From positions 1 through 52,824 of the IMG/VR virus record IMGVR_UViG_3300003937_000084: a stretch of DNA of 52,824 nucleotides; one strand, written 5' to 3'. Of this stretch, positions 7,788 through 15,725 are shown one piece after another; position 1 is the first letter of the stretch, and each line of letters opens with the position of its first letter. Source of the DNA: a virus. The notes under the pieces are model-generated. The model was not told the origin of the DNA. It made no database searches and saw only the letters and a program-made list of their open reading frames with translations. The position numbers and the translations under genes were made by a program.

Positions 7788-7795
7788 TATTTATA
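7788..7795 (-). promoter_or_regulatory. Late promoter (TATAAATA) for gp67
   Basis: A perfect TATAAATA octamer 28 bp upstream of the gp67 ATG; it overlaps the last codons and stop of gp20 (GAG ATA TAA). Confidence 0.72.
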
Positions 7796-9461
7796 TCTCA
7801 CCACCTTTAGGCATCTCTGGTGCCTCGGTTGATGATCCATCAATGTCTGGTTCCATTTGAGGTTTTCCCAAATCATTACCTACAGCATCGTCAGGTGCAA
7901 AAGGTAATCCAGTTGAAGGATCAATTGTTGCAGGATCAGGAATTATACCATCTTTAATTTCCTTATCAATAAGTTTATCTTGCTCAATAATATCCATATC
8001 AGTTTGACGTAAAATCTTACGTCTTACATAATCTTGAGAGTAATACTTGCCAACATATGGTTCTGCAGTTGCAACAAGAGCAAGTCTCTCGTTCATTAAT
8101 TCTGCTTCTTTCAGTTCAGAGAAGTGGTTATCATAGAGGAAGTCATACTGAATATGCTCACTCATTGACTCCCAATCTTCAGGAGTAATTATATTTTTCA
8201 AGAGCAATTGAGTCTTCAGCATGTCATTAAACATGTTAGAAAATCTCTTTCTCAAACGACCAACAAACTTGGTAAATTTGAGTTCATCTCTTAAGATCTC
8301 AGAAGATCTCCCCAAGTTAAACCCACCTTCTCCATCCATTCTCGATGGAGGGACGTTAAGCGAACGGTAGAGTTTCTTTTTAAAATACTCAATATCAGTG
8401 ATTTCACCCAAGTTTTGTCCGCCAGGGAGAGTGGTAATTTCAGTTCCTCTTCCACCCTCACGCCTGGGAAGCCAGAAGTCCTCAAGCATTGCCATGTACT
8501 TTTTGTCATCACGGATTTCTCCTGTATCAGCATTGTATACTAATTTGTTGCGATAGCGCATCATAACATCACGAAGATATTGTTCTGCCTTTTGTTTGGG
8601 AAGATTACCAACATCAATGTAGAAAATTCTACGTTCAGGTGCTCTTGACAAACGATAGATGACAAGAGAGTCCTCAATCATTCTTAACTGATTAAGTGAC
8701 TTGATTGCTTTATGAAGATATGAAAGAGTTGACCCTTTGTTACGGTCTACGAGACCAGATGTGCAATATGTAATTGAATCTTTTGCAATCTTAATTCCAC
8801 CGCTTCCACTTGATGATGATGGATTACTAATTGGATATTGTGATTTTGGATTGTAAATGAAGTATTCTTCAATCTCTGGGAAATTATAATCCATAGGATT
8901 ATTACTTCTAAGAGTTACTAATTGATTATTTCTACCATCGTTTGGTTTTTTCTTTTCTTGTCTGATATAACGCATTTTCATTGCGTCAATATAACGCAAC
9001 TCCTGAATACCAGCGGTTGGATCTTTCAGGTCAATAATTTTGTGATAGTAAATACGACCATCAATATACCAGTTACGATATATTTCGTGTGCCTTCTTAT
9101 CAAAATCTAACAGGTCAAGAATATATTTAAACTCTTTACGGATTATATTTTTAATGCCATCACTGGCACTGAGGTTTGATAACTCAATTTCTACAGGACT
9201 ATCATTACTATCAGAAACAATTGCTTCATTTACAATATCTTCAATGGCACTATCACATTCAGGGTGAAGTGACATCTCACGATATCTTTTAATTAGATCA
9301 AATTCAGTCCTGAATACACCTTCAATATCTACATAAGAACCAAAAAAACCACTACTCGCATAGTGGTCAGCCCCGTCCTCATTGTTAGGAGGAACGGGGG
9401 AGACCGCTGAAGGAGATAGTGGTTCTGTGTCCTCAATAGAGAACCCAAATAACTTGGACAT
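7791..9461 (-). CDS. 20: Portal vertex protein gp20
   Basis: A 556-aa T4-type portal protein. Family segments include FRTEFDLIKRYREMSLHPECDSAIEDIVNEAI near the N-terminus, YYHKIIDLKDPTAGIQELRYIDAMKMRYIRQ, RAPERRIFYIDVGNLPKQKAEQYLRDVM, and the TTLPGGQNLGEITDIEYFKKKLYRSLNVPPSRM stretch used for cyanophage g20 diversity work. The protein forms the dodecameric ring at one capsid vertex, starts prohead assembly, docks the terminase and later joins the neck. The C-terminal ~45 residues are Pro/Asp/Gly-rich and probably disordered. An AATAAATA element lies 28 bp upstream. Confidence 0.97.
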   Translation of the reverse strand: MSKLFGFSIEDTEPLSPSAVSPVPPNNEDGADHYASSGFFGSYVDIEGVFRTEFDLIKRYREMSLHPECDSAIEDIVNEAIVSDSNDSPVEIELSNLSASDGIKNIIRKEFKYILDLLDFDKKAHEIYRNWYIDGRIYYHKIIDLKDPTAGIQELRYIDAMKMRYIRQEKKKPNDGRNNQLVTLRSNNPMDYNFPEIEEYFIYNPKSQYPISNPSSSSGSGGIKIAKDSITYCTSGLVDRNKGSTLSYLHKAIKSLNQLRMIEDSLVIYRLSRAPERRIFYIDVGNLPKQKAEQYLRDVMMRYRNKLVYNADTGEIRDDKKYMAMLEDFWLPRREGGRGTEITTLPGGQNLGEITDIEYFKKKLYRSLNVPPSRMDGEGGFNLGRSSEILRDELKFTKFVGRLRKRFSNMFNDMLKTQLLLKNIITPEDWESMSEHIQYDFLYDNHFSELKEAELMNERLALVATAEPYVGKYYSQDYVRRKILRQTDMDIIEQDKLIDKEIKDGIIPDPATIDPSTGLPFAPDDAVGNDLGKPQMEPDIDGSSTEAPEMPKGGEI

Positions 9462-9488
9462 GATTTATGTTTTAAACTTTCCTGTGAC

Positions 9489-9496
9489 TATTTATT
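9489..9496 (-). promoter_or_regulatory. Late promoter octamer (AATAAATA) for gp20
   Basis: AATAAATA on the minus strand, 28 bp upstream of the gp20 ATG, overlapping the last codons of gp19. Confidence 0.62.
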
Positions 9497-10127
9497 AGCC
9501 ATTAACTGGAGGTGCTGCGGAAGCACTAACTCCAGGTGCCAGGATATTTATAGATTGAACTTGGAATTCTACGGTGAATTCTTCAATCGTATCTGAACTA
9601 TCATATGAAACATCAATTTGTGAAACGTTTGTTGGGAAAATATCAACAAACTCATACTGTGCAAGAACGGAATTTGCAGTGCCGTCATTGTTCTTGCTTG
9701 ATGCAGTAGAACCACGACCCAGTTGATAAACAACTGCATTAGTCATATAAGAACCTGGACTCGTAGCTCCAAGGTTATTATCCAACTTAGCAATTTGCTC
9801 TGTCCACTCTTCCATCGCTCTTCTTAAGTTGAACGATTCGTCATTAATAATCGTGACTGTCCAGGTATCAATAGTTCTATCACCAGCAACTTTAAAGGTT
9901 CTACCTCTAAAGGGAACATCGATTGCAGCAATATTCTGTGCAGGCAGTGCTGCTGCCTTACACATAAATTTAAAATCATCTGCTGCCCATGTTCCAGTAA
10001 ATGCTTCTGGAAGTGTTGCCAACTCAACCTCAAATAGATTGGGGCGGGCCCCGCCGCCAATCAGTTTAGATTTAAAGGTAGAGATTGATGTATTGGGTCT
10101 AGTACCCGTTCTCTTGTTGTCTGCCAT
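9495..10127 (-). CDS. 19: Tail tube protein gp19
   Basis: A 210-aa tube protein. FKSKLIGGGARPNLFEVELATLPEAF is followed by FMCKAAALPAQNIAAIDVPFRGRTFKVAGDRTIDTWTVTIINDESFNLRRAMEEW, the central signature of the family. Hexameric rings of this protein stack into the inner tube through which DNA passes. T4 gp19 is 163 aa; here extra residues sit around 140-165 and at the C-terminus. The ATG has a strong AGGAGGA upstream. It lies between sheath gp18 and portal gp20 exactly as in T4. A TCTAAATA element is 20 bp upstream. Confidence 0.95.
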   Translation of the reverse strand: MADNKRTGTRPNTSISTFKSKLIGGGARPNLFEVELATLPEAFTGTWAADDFKFMCKAAALPAQNIAAIDVPFRGRTFKVAGDRTIDTWTVTIINDESFNLRRAMEEWTEQIAKLDNNLGATSPGSYMTNAVVYQLGRGSTASSKNNDGTANSVLAQYEFVDIFPTNVSQIDVSYDSSDTIEEFTVEFQVQSINILAPGVSASAAPPVNG

Positions 10128-10146
10128 TAGTGTATCCTCCTAGTGT

Positions 10147-10154
10147 TATTTAGA
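10147..10154 (-). promoter_or_regulatory. Variant late octamer (TCTAAATA) for gp19
   Basis: TCTAAATA differs from the TATAAATA consensus at position 2 but occupies the same place, 20 bp upstream of the gp19 ATG. Support is positional. Confidence 0.42.
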
Positions 10155-10162
10155 TAATGTTA

Positions 10163-12406
10163 TTAAACTCTACCAGCTACTTCTTCAAAACTGACCCCTG
10201 TACGGGTAGCAACGAAGGAGAGTGTGATGAAGTTAATAGACTTCGCTGGTTTCAGGAAGATATCTGCCCTGAACTCATTGTTATCAATAACATCAGGTGT
10301 GTTGTTTGATGTATCACAAACAACCAGGAATCCAAAGAGACCTCTCTTTGCCTGAACATCGCGGAGATAAGGTTCGACAATGTTTCTGAAGTTTGCTCTC
10401 GTCAACTCATCGTTGAGTTCAAAGAGTTGTGCTTCTGCTGCTCTTTCAAGTGCTTGCTCAACTGTTAGGAACAGGCGGCGAACATTGATTCTGTCGAATG
10501 CAGATGAATAAGACAGTGCAGTCTTATCACCAAAGAGGAGAGTTCCAATACCTGGTTTGGTTACCAGAGAATTAATTCTCAGAGGATACAGTTTGTCTCT
10601 CTGTGCTTTGGTTGGATTGTATGCAAGTTTAATTGCATTGTTGATGATTCCACGTTGCTCACCTGCGGGCGAGAACCATGGATATGCCTCAAGCGCAGTT
10701 CTTGCCATCAGTCCAGCAACGTCAGCGTTGGTTGGAATATAGCGGAACTTGTTGTTGAAGCGATCATAAGTGAACTTATAACCAGTATCAAATGTTGCAT
10801 AAGAAGAAGAATTCAGAACGGAATAGTACTGAATCAGGTTATTAGTCTGAGTTGCGGTATTAGTTACATTAACTAAGTTTGCTCTATGTGGTCCAATAAC
10901 GGCCATACAATCTTTTCTTCCTTCTGCAAGAGAGATTAGATAGTTTGCTTTTGCTTGTGATTCTTGCTCATTGGTCATACCAGGACCCATGATCAAATAG
11001 TCAACTTCAATCTCATCTTTATTCTCAAAGAGTTGATATGAATTTTGCAAGTTGCCCAGTGAGGTGGACATACCACCATTATCTCCTGTAGCAGGAATTC
11101 CACCAGAGTAATCCGTACCACCACCAAGGGTGTAAGATACGTTACCGAGAGCACTAAACGTTATATCTTGTGCATTTTGTCCCCAAAGACCACCACCTGT
11201 GCTTACAGGAGTGAAGGATGCTGCCTTAGTTCCAGAAACAGAGGTAAAACCAACTGCTCTAGGTGTAGTATTATGGAAAGCATCGTATGCGTTAGAAGGA
11301 TTGCCAGCAGCAAACAGATTTGGTGAGAAATCTGCCAGATAATCTTGATAATAGACTTTCTGTGGTGCATTTACGTTAGAAATTGCATCAATTGCTTTAG
11401 AAAGACTAACGTGCTTCTCAAGGATGTTACCCTGAATTCCACTGATTGTTCCCTCGTCATCAACAACTACAACGTGAATCGCATCACCATAACCATTTCT
11501 AGAACTAGAATAGTTGTTAGCAATTGGTTTTGGTGCCAGTGACTTCCAGAATACTGTACTGTTAGTCAGGCTTAGTGTTTGTTGATCATACCAGTCAGTA
11601 ACAGTGCTTGCCGTTACATTGTATCCAAGACCAGTACTGTTAATACCAGAGGAATTGACAAAGTGCAGTGCTTGTCCTGCAGCAAATGAAGCTCCAGTAT
11701 TTGCTTCTGCGTAGTTAATTCTAGTTTCGGTTGCACCACCACCAACAGTTTCTACACGAGAAAGAACCTTAACATCTAATGTACTTGCTCCACCATTAGC
11801 ATCAGTGTTAATGCCGGTGATAATACCTTTTAAGTATCCTACAAAAGCAGTAGTTTGTCCAAGTCCAGCAATTGTAGTGCTGATTGGACCGGTAACACCG
11901 AAACCAATAGTAGCACCTGATAAATCTGGTGCAGTGGTTGCAACACCAACTCTTTGGTCTGCAAGGTTATCAATCGTGCAAACTTTTAAACCATTTGCCC
12001 AAGAACCTGGGTTCTTTGCAGCATAGTTGTAATTTGTTGCTTCGTCGTAGTTGTTAATATAATCGTCGTAGTTTTTAATCTTAAGAGTTGTAGTGCTGCC
12101 AATTCCAACACCAGCATTTGCATTCTTAAGGTTAGCACCATCCGTTCTAACTACCTTCAGAACTCCACCATACGAGAGATAAGATGAAGCACTCATCCAA
12201 TACTCATATTGCGAATCCGTTGGAAGTGGCTTACCGAAAACTCCGATAAGGTCTTGTTCAGTAGTTACATCAATAGGATCGTCTACAGGTCCAATTGGGA
12301 AGGGTCCGGCAATAGCACCAATGTTATCCAGTACATTACTAGCTCTCCCTACTGTTAAGTCAACCTCCCTGACTAATACACCGGGAGATAGTTGAGGAGT
12401 CGCCAT
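10163..12406 (-). CDS. 18: Contractile tail sheath protein gp18
   Basis: A 747-aa T4-type sheath protein (T4 gp18 is 659 aa). The N-terminus QLSPGVLVREVDLTVGRASNVLDNIGAIAGPFPIGPVDDPIDVTTEQDL is diagnostic. The C-terminal half has the conserved core: GIINNAIKLAYNPTKAQRDKLYPLRINSLV, ALSYSSAFDRINVRRLFLTVEQALERAA and a C-terminal TRTGVSFEEVAGRV. The middle (about 120-400) is Gly/Ser/Thr-rich and probably forms the variable surface-exposed protrusion domains. The start has GGAG upstream. Sheath contraction drives the tube through the host envelope. An AATAAATA element 37 bp upstream starts the transcript after the purM cassette. Confidence 0.97.
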   Translation of the reverse strand: MATPQLSPGVLVREVDLTVGRASNVLDNIGAIAGPFPIGPVDDPIDVTTEQDLIGVFGKPLPTDSQYEYWMSASSYLSYGGVLKVVRTDGANLKNANAGVGIGSTTTLKIKNYDDYINNYDEATNYNYAAKNPGSWANGLKVCTIDNLADQRVGVATTAPDLSGATIGFGVTGPISTTIAGLGQTTAFVGYLKGIITGINTDANGGASTLDVKVLSRVETVGGGATETRINYAEANTGASFAAGQALHFVNSSGINSTGLGYNVTASTVTDWYDQQTLSLTNSTVFWKSLAPKPIANNYSSSRNGYGDAIHVVVVDDEGTISGIQGNILEKHVSLSKAIDAISNVNAPQKVYYQDYLADFSPNLFAAGNPSNAYDAFHNTTPRAVGFTSVSGTKAASFTPVSTGGGLWGQNAQDITFSALGNVSYTLGGGTDYSGGIPATGDNGGMSTSLGNLQNSYQLFENKDEIEVDYLIMGPGMTNEQESQAKANYLISLAEGRKDCMAVIGPHRANLVNVTNTATQTNNLIQYYSVLNSSSYATFDTGYKFTYDRFNNKFRYIPTNADVAGLMARTALEAYPWFSPAGEQRGIINNAIKLAYNPTKAQRDKLYPLRINSLVTKPGIGTLLFGDKTALSYSSAFDRINVRRLFLTVEQALERAAEAQLFELNDELTRANFRNIVEPYLRDVQAKRGLFGFLVVCDTSNNTPDVIDNNEFRADIFLKPAKSINFITLSFVATRTGVSFEEVAGRV

Positions 12407-12442
12407 GTTTTGATTCTCCGTTAATCTCAGTTTGTCTAAGAA

Positions 12443-12450
12443 TATTTATT
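12443..12450 (-). promoter_or_regulatory. Late promoter octamer (AATAAATA) for gp18
   Basis: AATAAATA on the minus strand, 37 bp upstream of the gp18 ATG and just after a T-run that ends the purM-zinc-ribbon cassette. Confidence 0.62.
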
Positions 12451-12486
12451 AAAAAAAGTGTTTTCACAGGGGAATCACGACGTGAA

Positions 12487-12699
12487 CTACCAATCTGGAT
12501 ATTCCCATTTACCAGAAACTTTTTTTACTCTTTTTTTACAGCATTCTTTGCATTCGTATGAATATGATGAAGCAACTGCACCTCTATCTTTTCTTGTTCG
12601 ATAAAACCCATCAACTAAATTTTTAATTTTTCCACATGTTCTACATTTTCTATCCTGTAAAAGAAGGTGTCCTAGTTTAATTTGGCCGTCTAGATCCAT
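12487..12699 (-). CDS. Small zinc-ribbon protein downstream of purM
   Basis: A 70-aa basic protein with two CxxC knuckles, Cys19/Cys22 (CRTCGK) and Cys50/Cys53 (CKECCKK), separated by about 27 residues including FYRTRKDRG. The spacing and the basic loop fit a zinc ribbon of the kind found at the N-terminus of phage HNH or endonuclease VII-like proteins, but no nuclease domain follows. It could bind nucleic acid as a stand-alone ribbon, or be a remnant of a larger nuclease. The first 23 bases overlap the purM 3' end in another frame, so the two were probably acquired or are expressed together. Confidence 0.72.
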   Translation of the reverse strand: MDLDGQIKLGHLLLQDRKCRTCGKIKNLVDGFYRTRKDRGAVASSYSYECKECCKKRVKKVSGKWEYPDW

Positions 12700-13627
12700 T
12701 ATTTACTTCTCCAATAATCCATGATCTCATACCAAATGGGGTATCAGCAATCAAAGTTTGAGTTTGTTCTGCTACTTCTTGCGGTACAACCAAACAGAAT
12801 CCAATGCCAAGATTGAATACATTACGCATCTCTTTCTCAGTAATGTTACCTGCTTCCTGGATTTTGTTGAAGAGTTCTGGTCTCTCCCAAGCAGAATAGT
12901 CAACGCCAACTGTGAGACCCATTGGAAGGCATCGTGGGAGGTTCTCAGGCAGTCCTCCACCTGTGATGTGTGCCATGCCTAAGATAGGAACTTCATCCAA
13001 CAGGTATTGAATAAGACGAGCATAGATGGTGGTAGGTCTCAGCAACTCTGGCATCTCTTTATAGTAGATGTAATTTCTCCACAGCATATCATTGATCAGT
13101 GTGTATCCATTACTATGAATACCATTGCTCTCAATACCAATAACTACATCGCCAGGTCGAATGTTACTACCATCAACAATGTCATTCTTCTCTACAATAC
13201 CAGTACAGAAACCAGCAAGGTCATAGTCAGTTGCTCTATAATGTTCGGCAGTTTCTCCACCTAACAATTCCATTCCTGCCATTGTACATCCAACATTGAT
13301 GCCATACACAATGTCACTCACATTAGCATCTAATGTTTTGGCAGAGACATAATCTAGAAAATATAATGGTTTAGCGCCAGAACATATAACGTCATTGACG
13401 CACATAGCAACGAGATCCTGACCAATAGTGGAGTAATCACCAGCAATCCTACAGATGTTAATTTTAGTTCCGACACCATCGGCACCAGATATTAATACAG
13501 GTTTCTCATATCCTGATGGGATCTCCATCATTCCACTGAACCCACCAATACTAGGTGCCAATACTTTTAGATACTCTACAAAGGAACGTCCTTTGATAAT
13601 ATCAACGCCAGAAGTTTTGTAGTCCAT
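12677..13627 (-). CDS. purM: Phosphoribosylformylglycinamidine cyclo-ligase (AIR synthase) PurM
   Basis: A 316-aa enzyme converting FGAM plus ATP to AIR in purine biosynthesis. It matches bacterial PurM along its length: KTSGVDIIKG at the start, GADGVGTK (48-55), DLVAMCVND (71-79), SGAKPLYFLDY, GGETAE (123-128), YDLAGFCTGIVEK, GIHSNGYTLI, HITGGGLPENLPR and FNLGIGF. The glycine-rich and acidic ATP-site residues are present, so it should be active. It is somewhat shorter than E. coli PurM (345 aa), mostly at the C-terminus. It is an auxiliary metabolic gene, presumably raising nucleotide supply for phage DNA synthesis. The ATG overlaps the stop of the small gene before it (TAATG). Confidence 0.96.
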   Translation of the reverse strand: MDYKTSGVDIIKGRSFVEYLKVLAPSIGGFSGMMEIPSGYEKPVLISGADGVGTKINICRIAGDYSTIGQDLVAMCVNDVICSGAKPLYFLDYVSAKTLDANVSDIVYGINVGCTMAGMELLGGETAEHYRATDYDLAGFCTGIVEKNDIVDGSNIRPGDVVIGIESNGIHSNGYTLINDMLWRNYIYYKEMPELLRPTTIYARLIQYLLDEVPILGMAHITGGGLPENLPRCLPMGLTVGVDYSAWERPELFNKIQEAGNITEKEMRNVFNLGIGFCLVVPQEVAEQTQTLIADTPFGMRSWIIGEVNNGSRRPN

Positions 13628-13797
13628 TAGTCTCTTCCTAAACGAATGTATAATGTAATGAGTGATTGTGAGATTAAATCACAAGAATATGTGAATCCAA
13701 TTTGGTCTTCCTTATCCCAGTGTTCCCTTTGACTTCTAAGAAGTGCAGAAAACTCTTTGATCTTAGATCTCATCTCTTCTTTAGATAACTTATCCAA
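13627..13797 (-). CDS. Small hypothetical protein upstream of purM (TTG start)
   Basis: A 56-aa mainly helical protein containing KEEMRSKIKEFSALLRSQREHW and DLISQSLITLYIRLGRD. I do not recognise a family. The best start is TTG at 13797, with AAGGGAG six bases upstream and a short overlap with the stop of the preceding gene. An ATG at 13773 with weak AAGAAGAG upstream is the alternative and gives 48 aa. Its stop overlaps the purM ATG, so it is coupled to purM. The tight packing argues that it is a real gene, although the start is uncertain. Confidence 0.62.
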   Translation of the reverse strand: MDKLSKEEMRSKIKEFSALLRSQREHWDKEDQIGFTYSCDLISQSLITLYIRLGRD

Positions 13798-14062
13798 TGA
13801 TTTCTCCCTTAATAATACCGTCAAGGCGTTTTAGTTTCCATACAATGTACTCCATGGTGGGCACACACTGAGGATTCCATCCAGCAAAAGTAGAGTGTTC
13901 TCCACTTGGAATCTGCCAACAGGAAGCATCATCGTTGTCAAGGTCTAATGATTCTCTATAAGCATCATCACCAAGTAGAACACATGCTCTCTCTGCTTGA
14001 TTCAAACTACCGAAGCAAGCAAATCCATTCTTCTTAATCTCCTCAGGAATTTCATGTTTCAT
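13790..14062 (-). CDS. Small hypothetical protein directly after gp17
   Basis: A 90-aa protein whose ATG immediately follows the gp17 stop with no spacer. It contains ACFGSLNQAERACVLLGDDAYRE and later CWQIPSGEHSTFAGWNPQCVPTMEYIVWKLKRLDGII. Three Cys and several Trp suggest a compact fold; no motif identifies a function. It opens the four-gene cassette (this gene, the 56-aa gene, purM and the zinc ribbon) inserted between terminase and sheath genes that are neighbours in T4. Confidence 0.72.
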   Translation of the reverse strand: MKHEIPEEIKKNGFACFGSLNQAERACVLLGDDAYRESLDLDNDDASCWQIPSGEHSTFAGWNPQCVPTMEYIVWKLKRLDGIIKGEIIG

Positions 14063-15718
14063 TTATCTATACTCCCACATATAAGATCTATCACCATACT
14101 CATCCGTAGCCGCATTAAACCATCTATCACCATCACCATCAACAAAACTACTATCGTCTAAACCATCACTCATAAACCCAAATGGTGCCATGTCTTGTTC
14201 AATTTGATTTTTTTGCTCTTCATATAATCTTTTTCTAACATCCTGATCGGTTAATTCTTTAAAGTAATCTTGTGCCACCAACCATGCATATATGACTAAA
14301 CACATTGCTAAGTCATCATTACAACCTTCTTCAGCCTCAAATGAATTATGCTTTGATATGAATGTAGTTAATTCGGAGATAATCTCATAATCATTAAAAA
14401 TAACTTTATCACTCTCAATCATTGCCTTTAGATTGAGTGATCCAACTTTTTTAACAGTCTTACTCATCTTGACACCAAGTTGAGTTTTCTTTCCAGAAAA
14501 TCCTTGACCAACAATTTGACCTGCTCTACCTCTCATTGAACACATCAATAGGTTTTGATATTCTAGATCATACTGTATAATACTTGCAACCTGATCACCA
14601 ATATCATTTACCTCACATAATATAAAAGCACTGTTATAGTTTTTACATACATCATAAATGATGTTTGGGAAAAGCATTGGTTTGATATCGTTATTCCTAT
14701 ACTTTGCAACTATTTTATGAGGAAACTCTGTAATATCAACTACAACAAAAGCAGAGTAGTCTTCACCAACACCTCTTGCTACGTCAACAGTACAAACATA
14801 ATCATGGTTTTCTACTGGAAATTCGTATACATCTAATCCTGCACTCTGTTTTACCGGAGCATCATATACTAAAGTTCTTAACTTACTTGGTGCAATTAGT
14901 GTATCAACTGATCCTAAAAACTCACACTCAAACTCAACTTTAAATTGTTGTTCTGATGTGTTGGCAATAGTCTGTTCTTTCCAAACATCATCTCTGCCAG
15001 GAACTTCAGACCAATGAACATCTGTAGGAATATATTCGTTTTTACTTCTTTCCGCATCATGCCACATGCGGTAGAAGTGATTCATTCCGTGTGGAGTAGA
15101 TACAATAATTACTTTGGTGTTTTTACCAGAAGTAATAGTAGGATAAACAGATGCAAAGAACGAGTCTGCAACATGGTTTGGAACGAATGCGAACTCATCG
15201 AGGAAGAGGATATTAAACGACATGCCTCGGACAGCACTTGCGGAAGTTGAAGCAGCAAGAATTTTAGACCCATTTTCCAACTCCAATGAACCTCTGTTCC
15301 ATACTAACACACCCTGTTGCATCCACTTGGGTAAGTTTTCGTATGCAGTTTGTAATCTATTTAAAAGTTCTCTTGCTGTAGCTGCCTTGTTTGCTAGGAT
15401 GCCAATATTAACACTATCATTGAAGACAGCATAATGCAATAGATATGACACAACAGTGGTAGACTTACCAGTCTGTCGTGGCATCTTACAGATATTAAAT
15501 CTATTCTCATGGAAATTGTTAATTAATTTCTCTTGAAAATCATAAGGATGAAACTGAGTTAATCCTTCATCAAGAGAAACAATCTTGATATAGTTATTTG
15601 CAAAATAAACAGGATCTTCCTTACACCGCATAAATTCAAGGATTTGCTCCTGTGTGAATTCTATCGGTGTATTTGCTTTCTTTAGATTTGGATTGCCAAG
15701 GTATACATTATCAGACAT
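14063..15718 (-). CDS. 17: Terminase large subunit gp17
   Basis: A 551-aa packaging ATPase-nuclease. Walker A is MPRQTGKS (79-86), Walker B with the catalytic Glu is ILFLDEF (170-176), and the coupling motif is STPHGMNHFY (207-216). The RNase H-like nuclease domain shows CTVDVARGVGEDYSAF with Asp312 and Asp320, and the later acidic site is CNDDLAMCLVIYAW. It pumps DNA into the prohead through the gp20 portal and cuts the concatemer headful by headful. T4 gp17 is 610 aa; the shorter form here is trimmed mainly at the ends. It lies in a transcript starting before the 561-aa mosaic gene. Confidence 0.97.
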   Translation of the reverse strand: MSDNVYLGNPNLKKANTPIEFTQEQILEFMRCKEDPVYFANNYIKIVSLDEGLTQFHPYDFQEKLINNFHENRFNICKMPRQTGKSTTVVSYLLHYAVFNDSVNIGILANKAATARELLNRLQTAYENLPKWMQQGVLVWNRGSLELENGSKILAASTSASAVRGMSFNILFLDEFAFVPNHVADSFFASVYPTITSGKNTKVIIVSTPHGMNHFYRMWHDAERSKNEYIPTDVHWSEVPGRDDVWKEQTIANTSEQQFKVEFECEFLGSVDTLIAPSKLRTLVYDAPVKQSAGLDVYEFPVENHDYVCTVDVARGVGEDYSAFVVVDITEFPHKIVAKYRNNDIKPMLFPNIIYDVCKNYNSAFILCEVNDIGDQVASIIQYDLEYQNLLMCSMRGRAGQIVGQGFSGKKTQLGVKMSKTVKKVGSLNLKAMIESDKVIFNDYEIISELTTFISKHNSFEAEEGCNDDLAMCLVIYAWLVAQDYFKELTDQDVRKRLYEEQKNQIEQDMAPFGFMSDGLDDSSFVDGDGDRWFNAATDEYGDRSYMWEYR

Positions 15719-15725
15719 AACTTAC

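Noticed and set aside
12451-12484. Possible terminator after the zinc-ribbon gene
   Set aside because: A T-run of seven is present on the minus strand, but the preceding hairpin is only 3-5 bp and AT-rich, so I did not list it as a feature.
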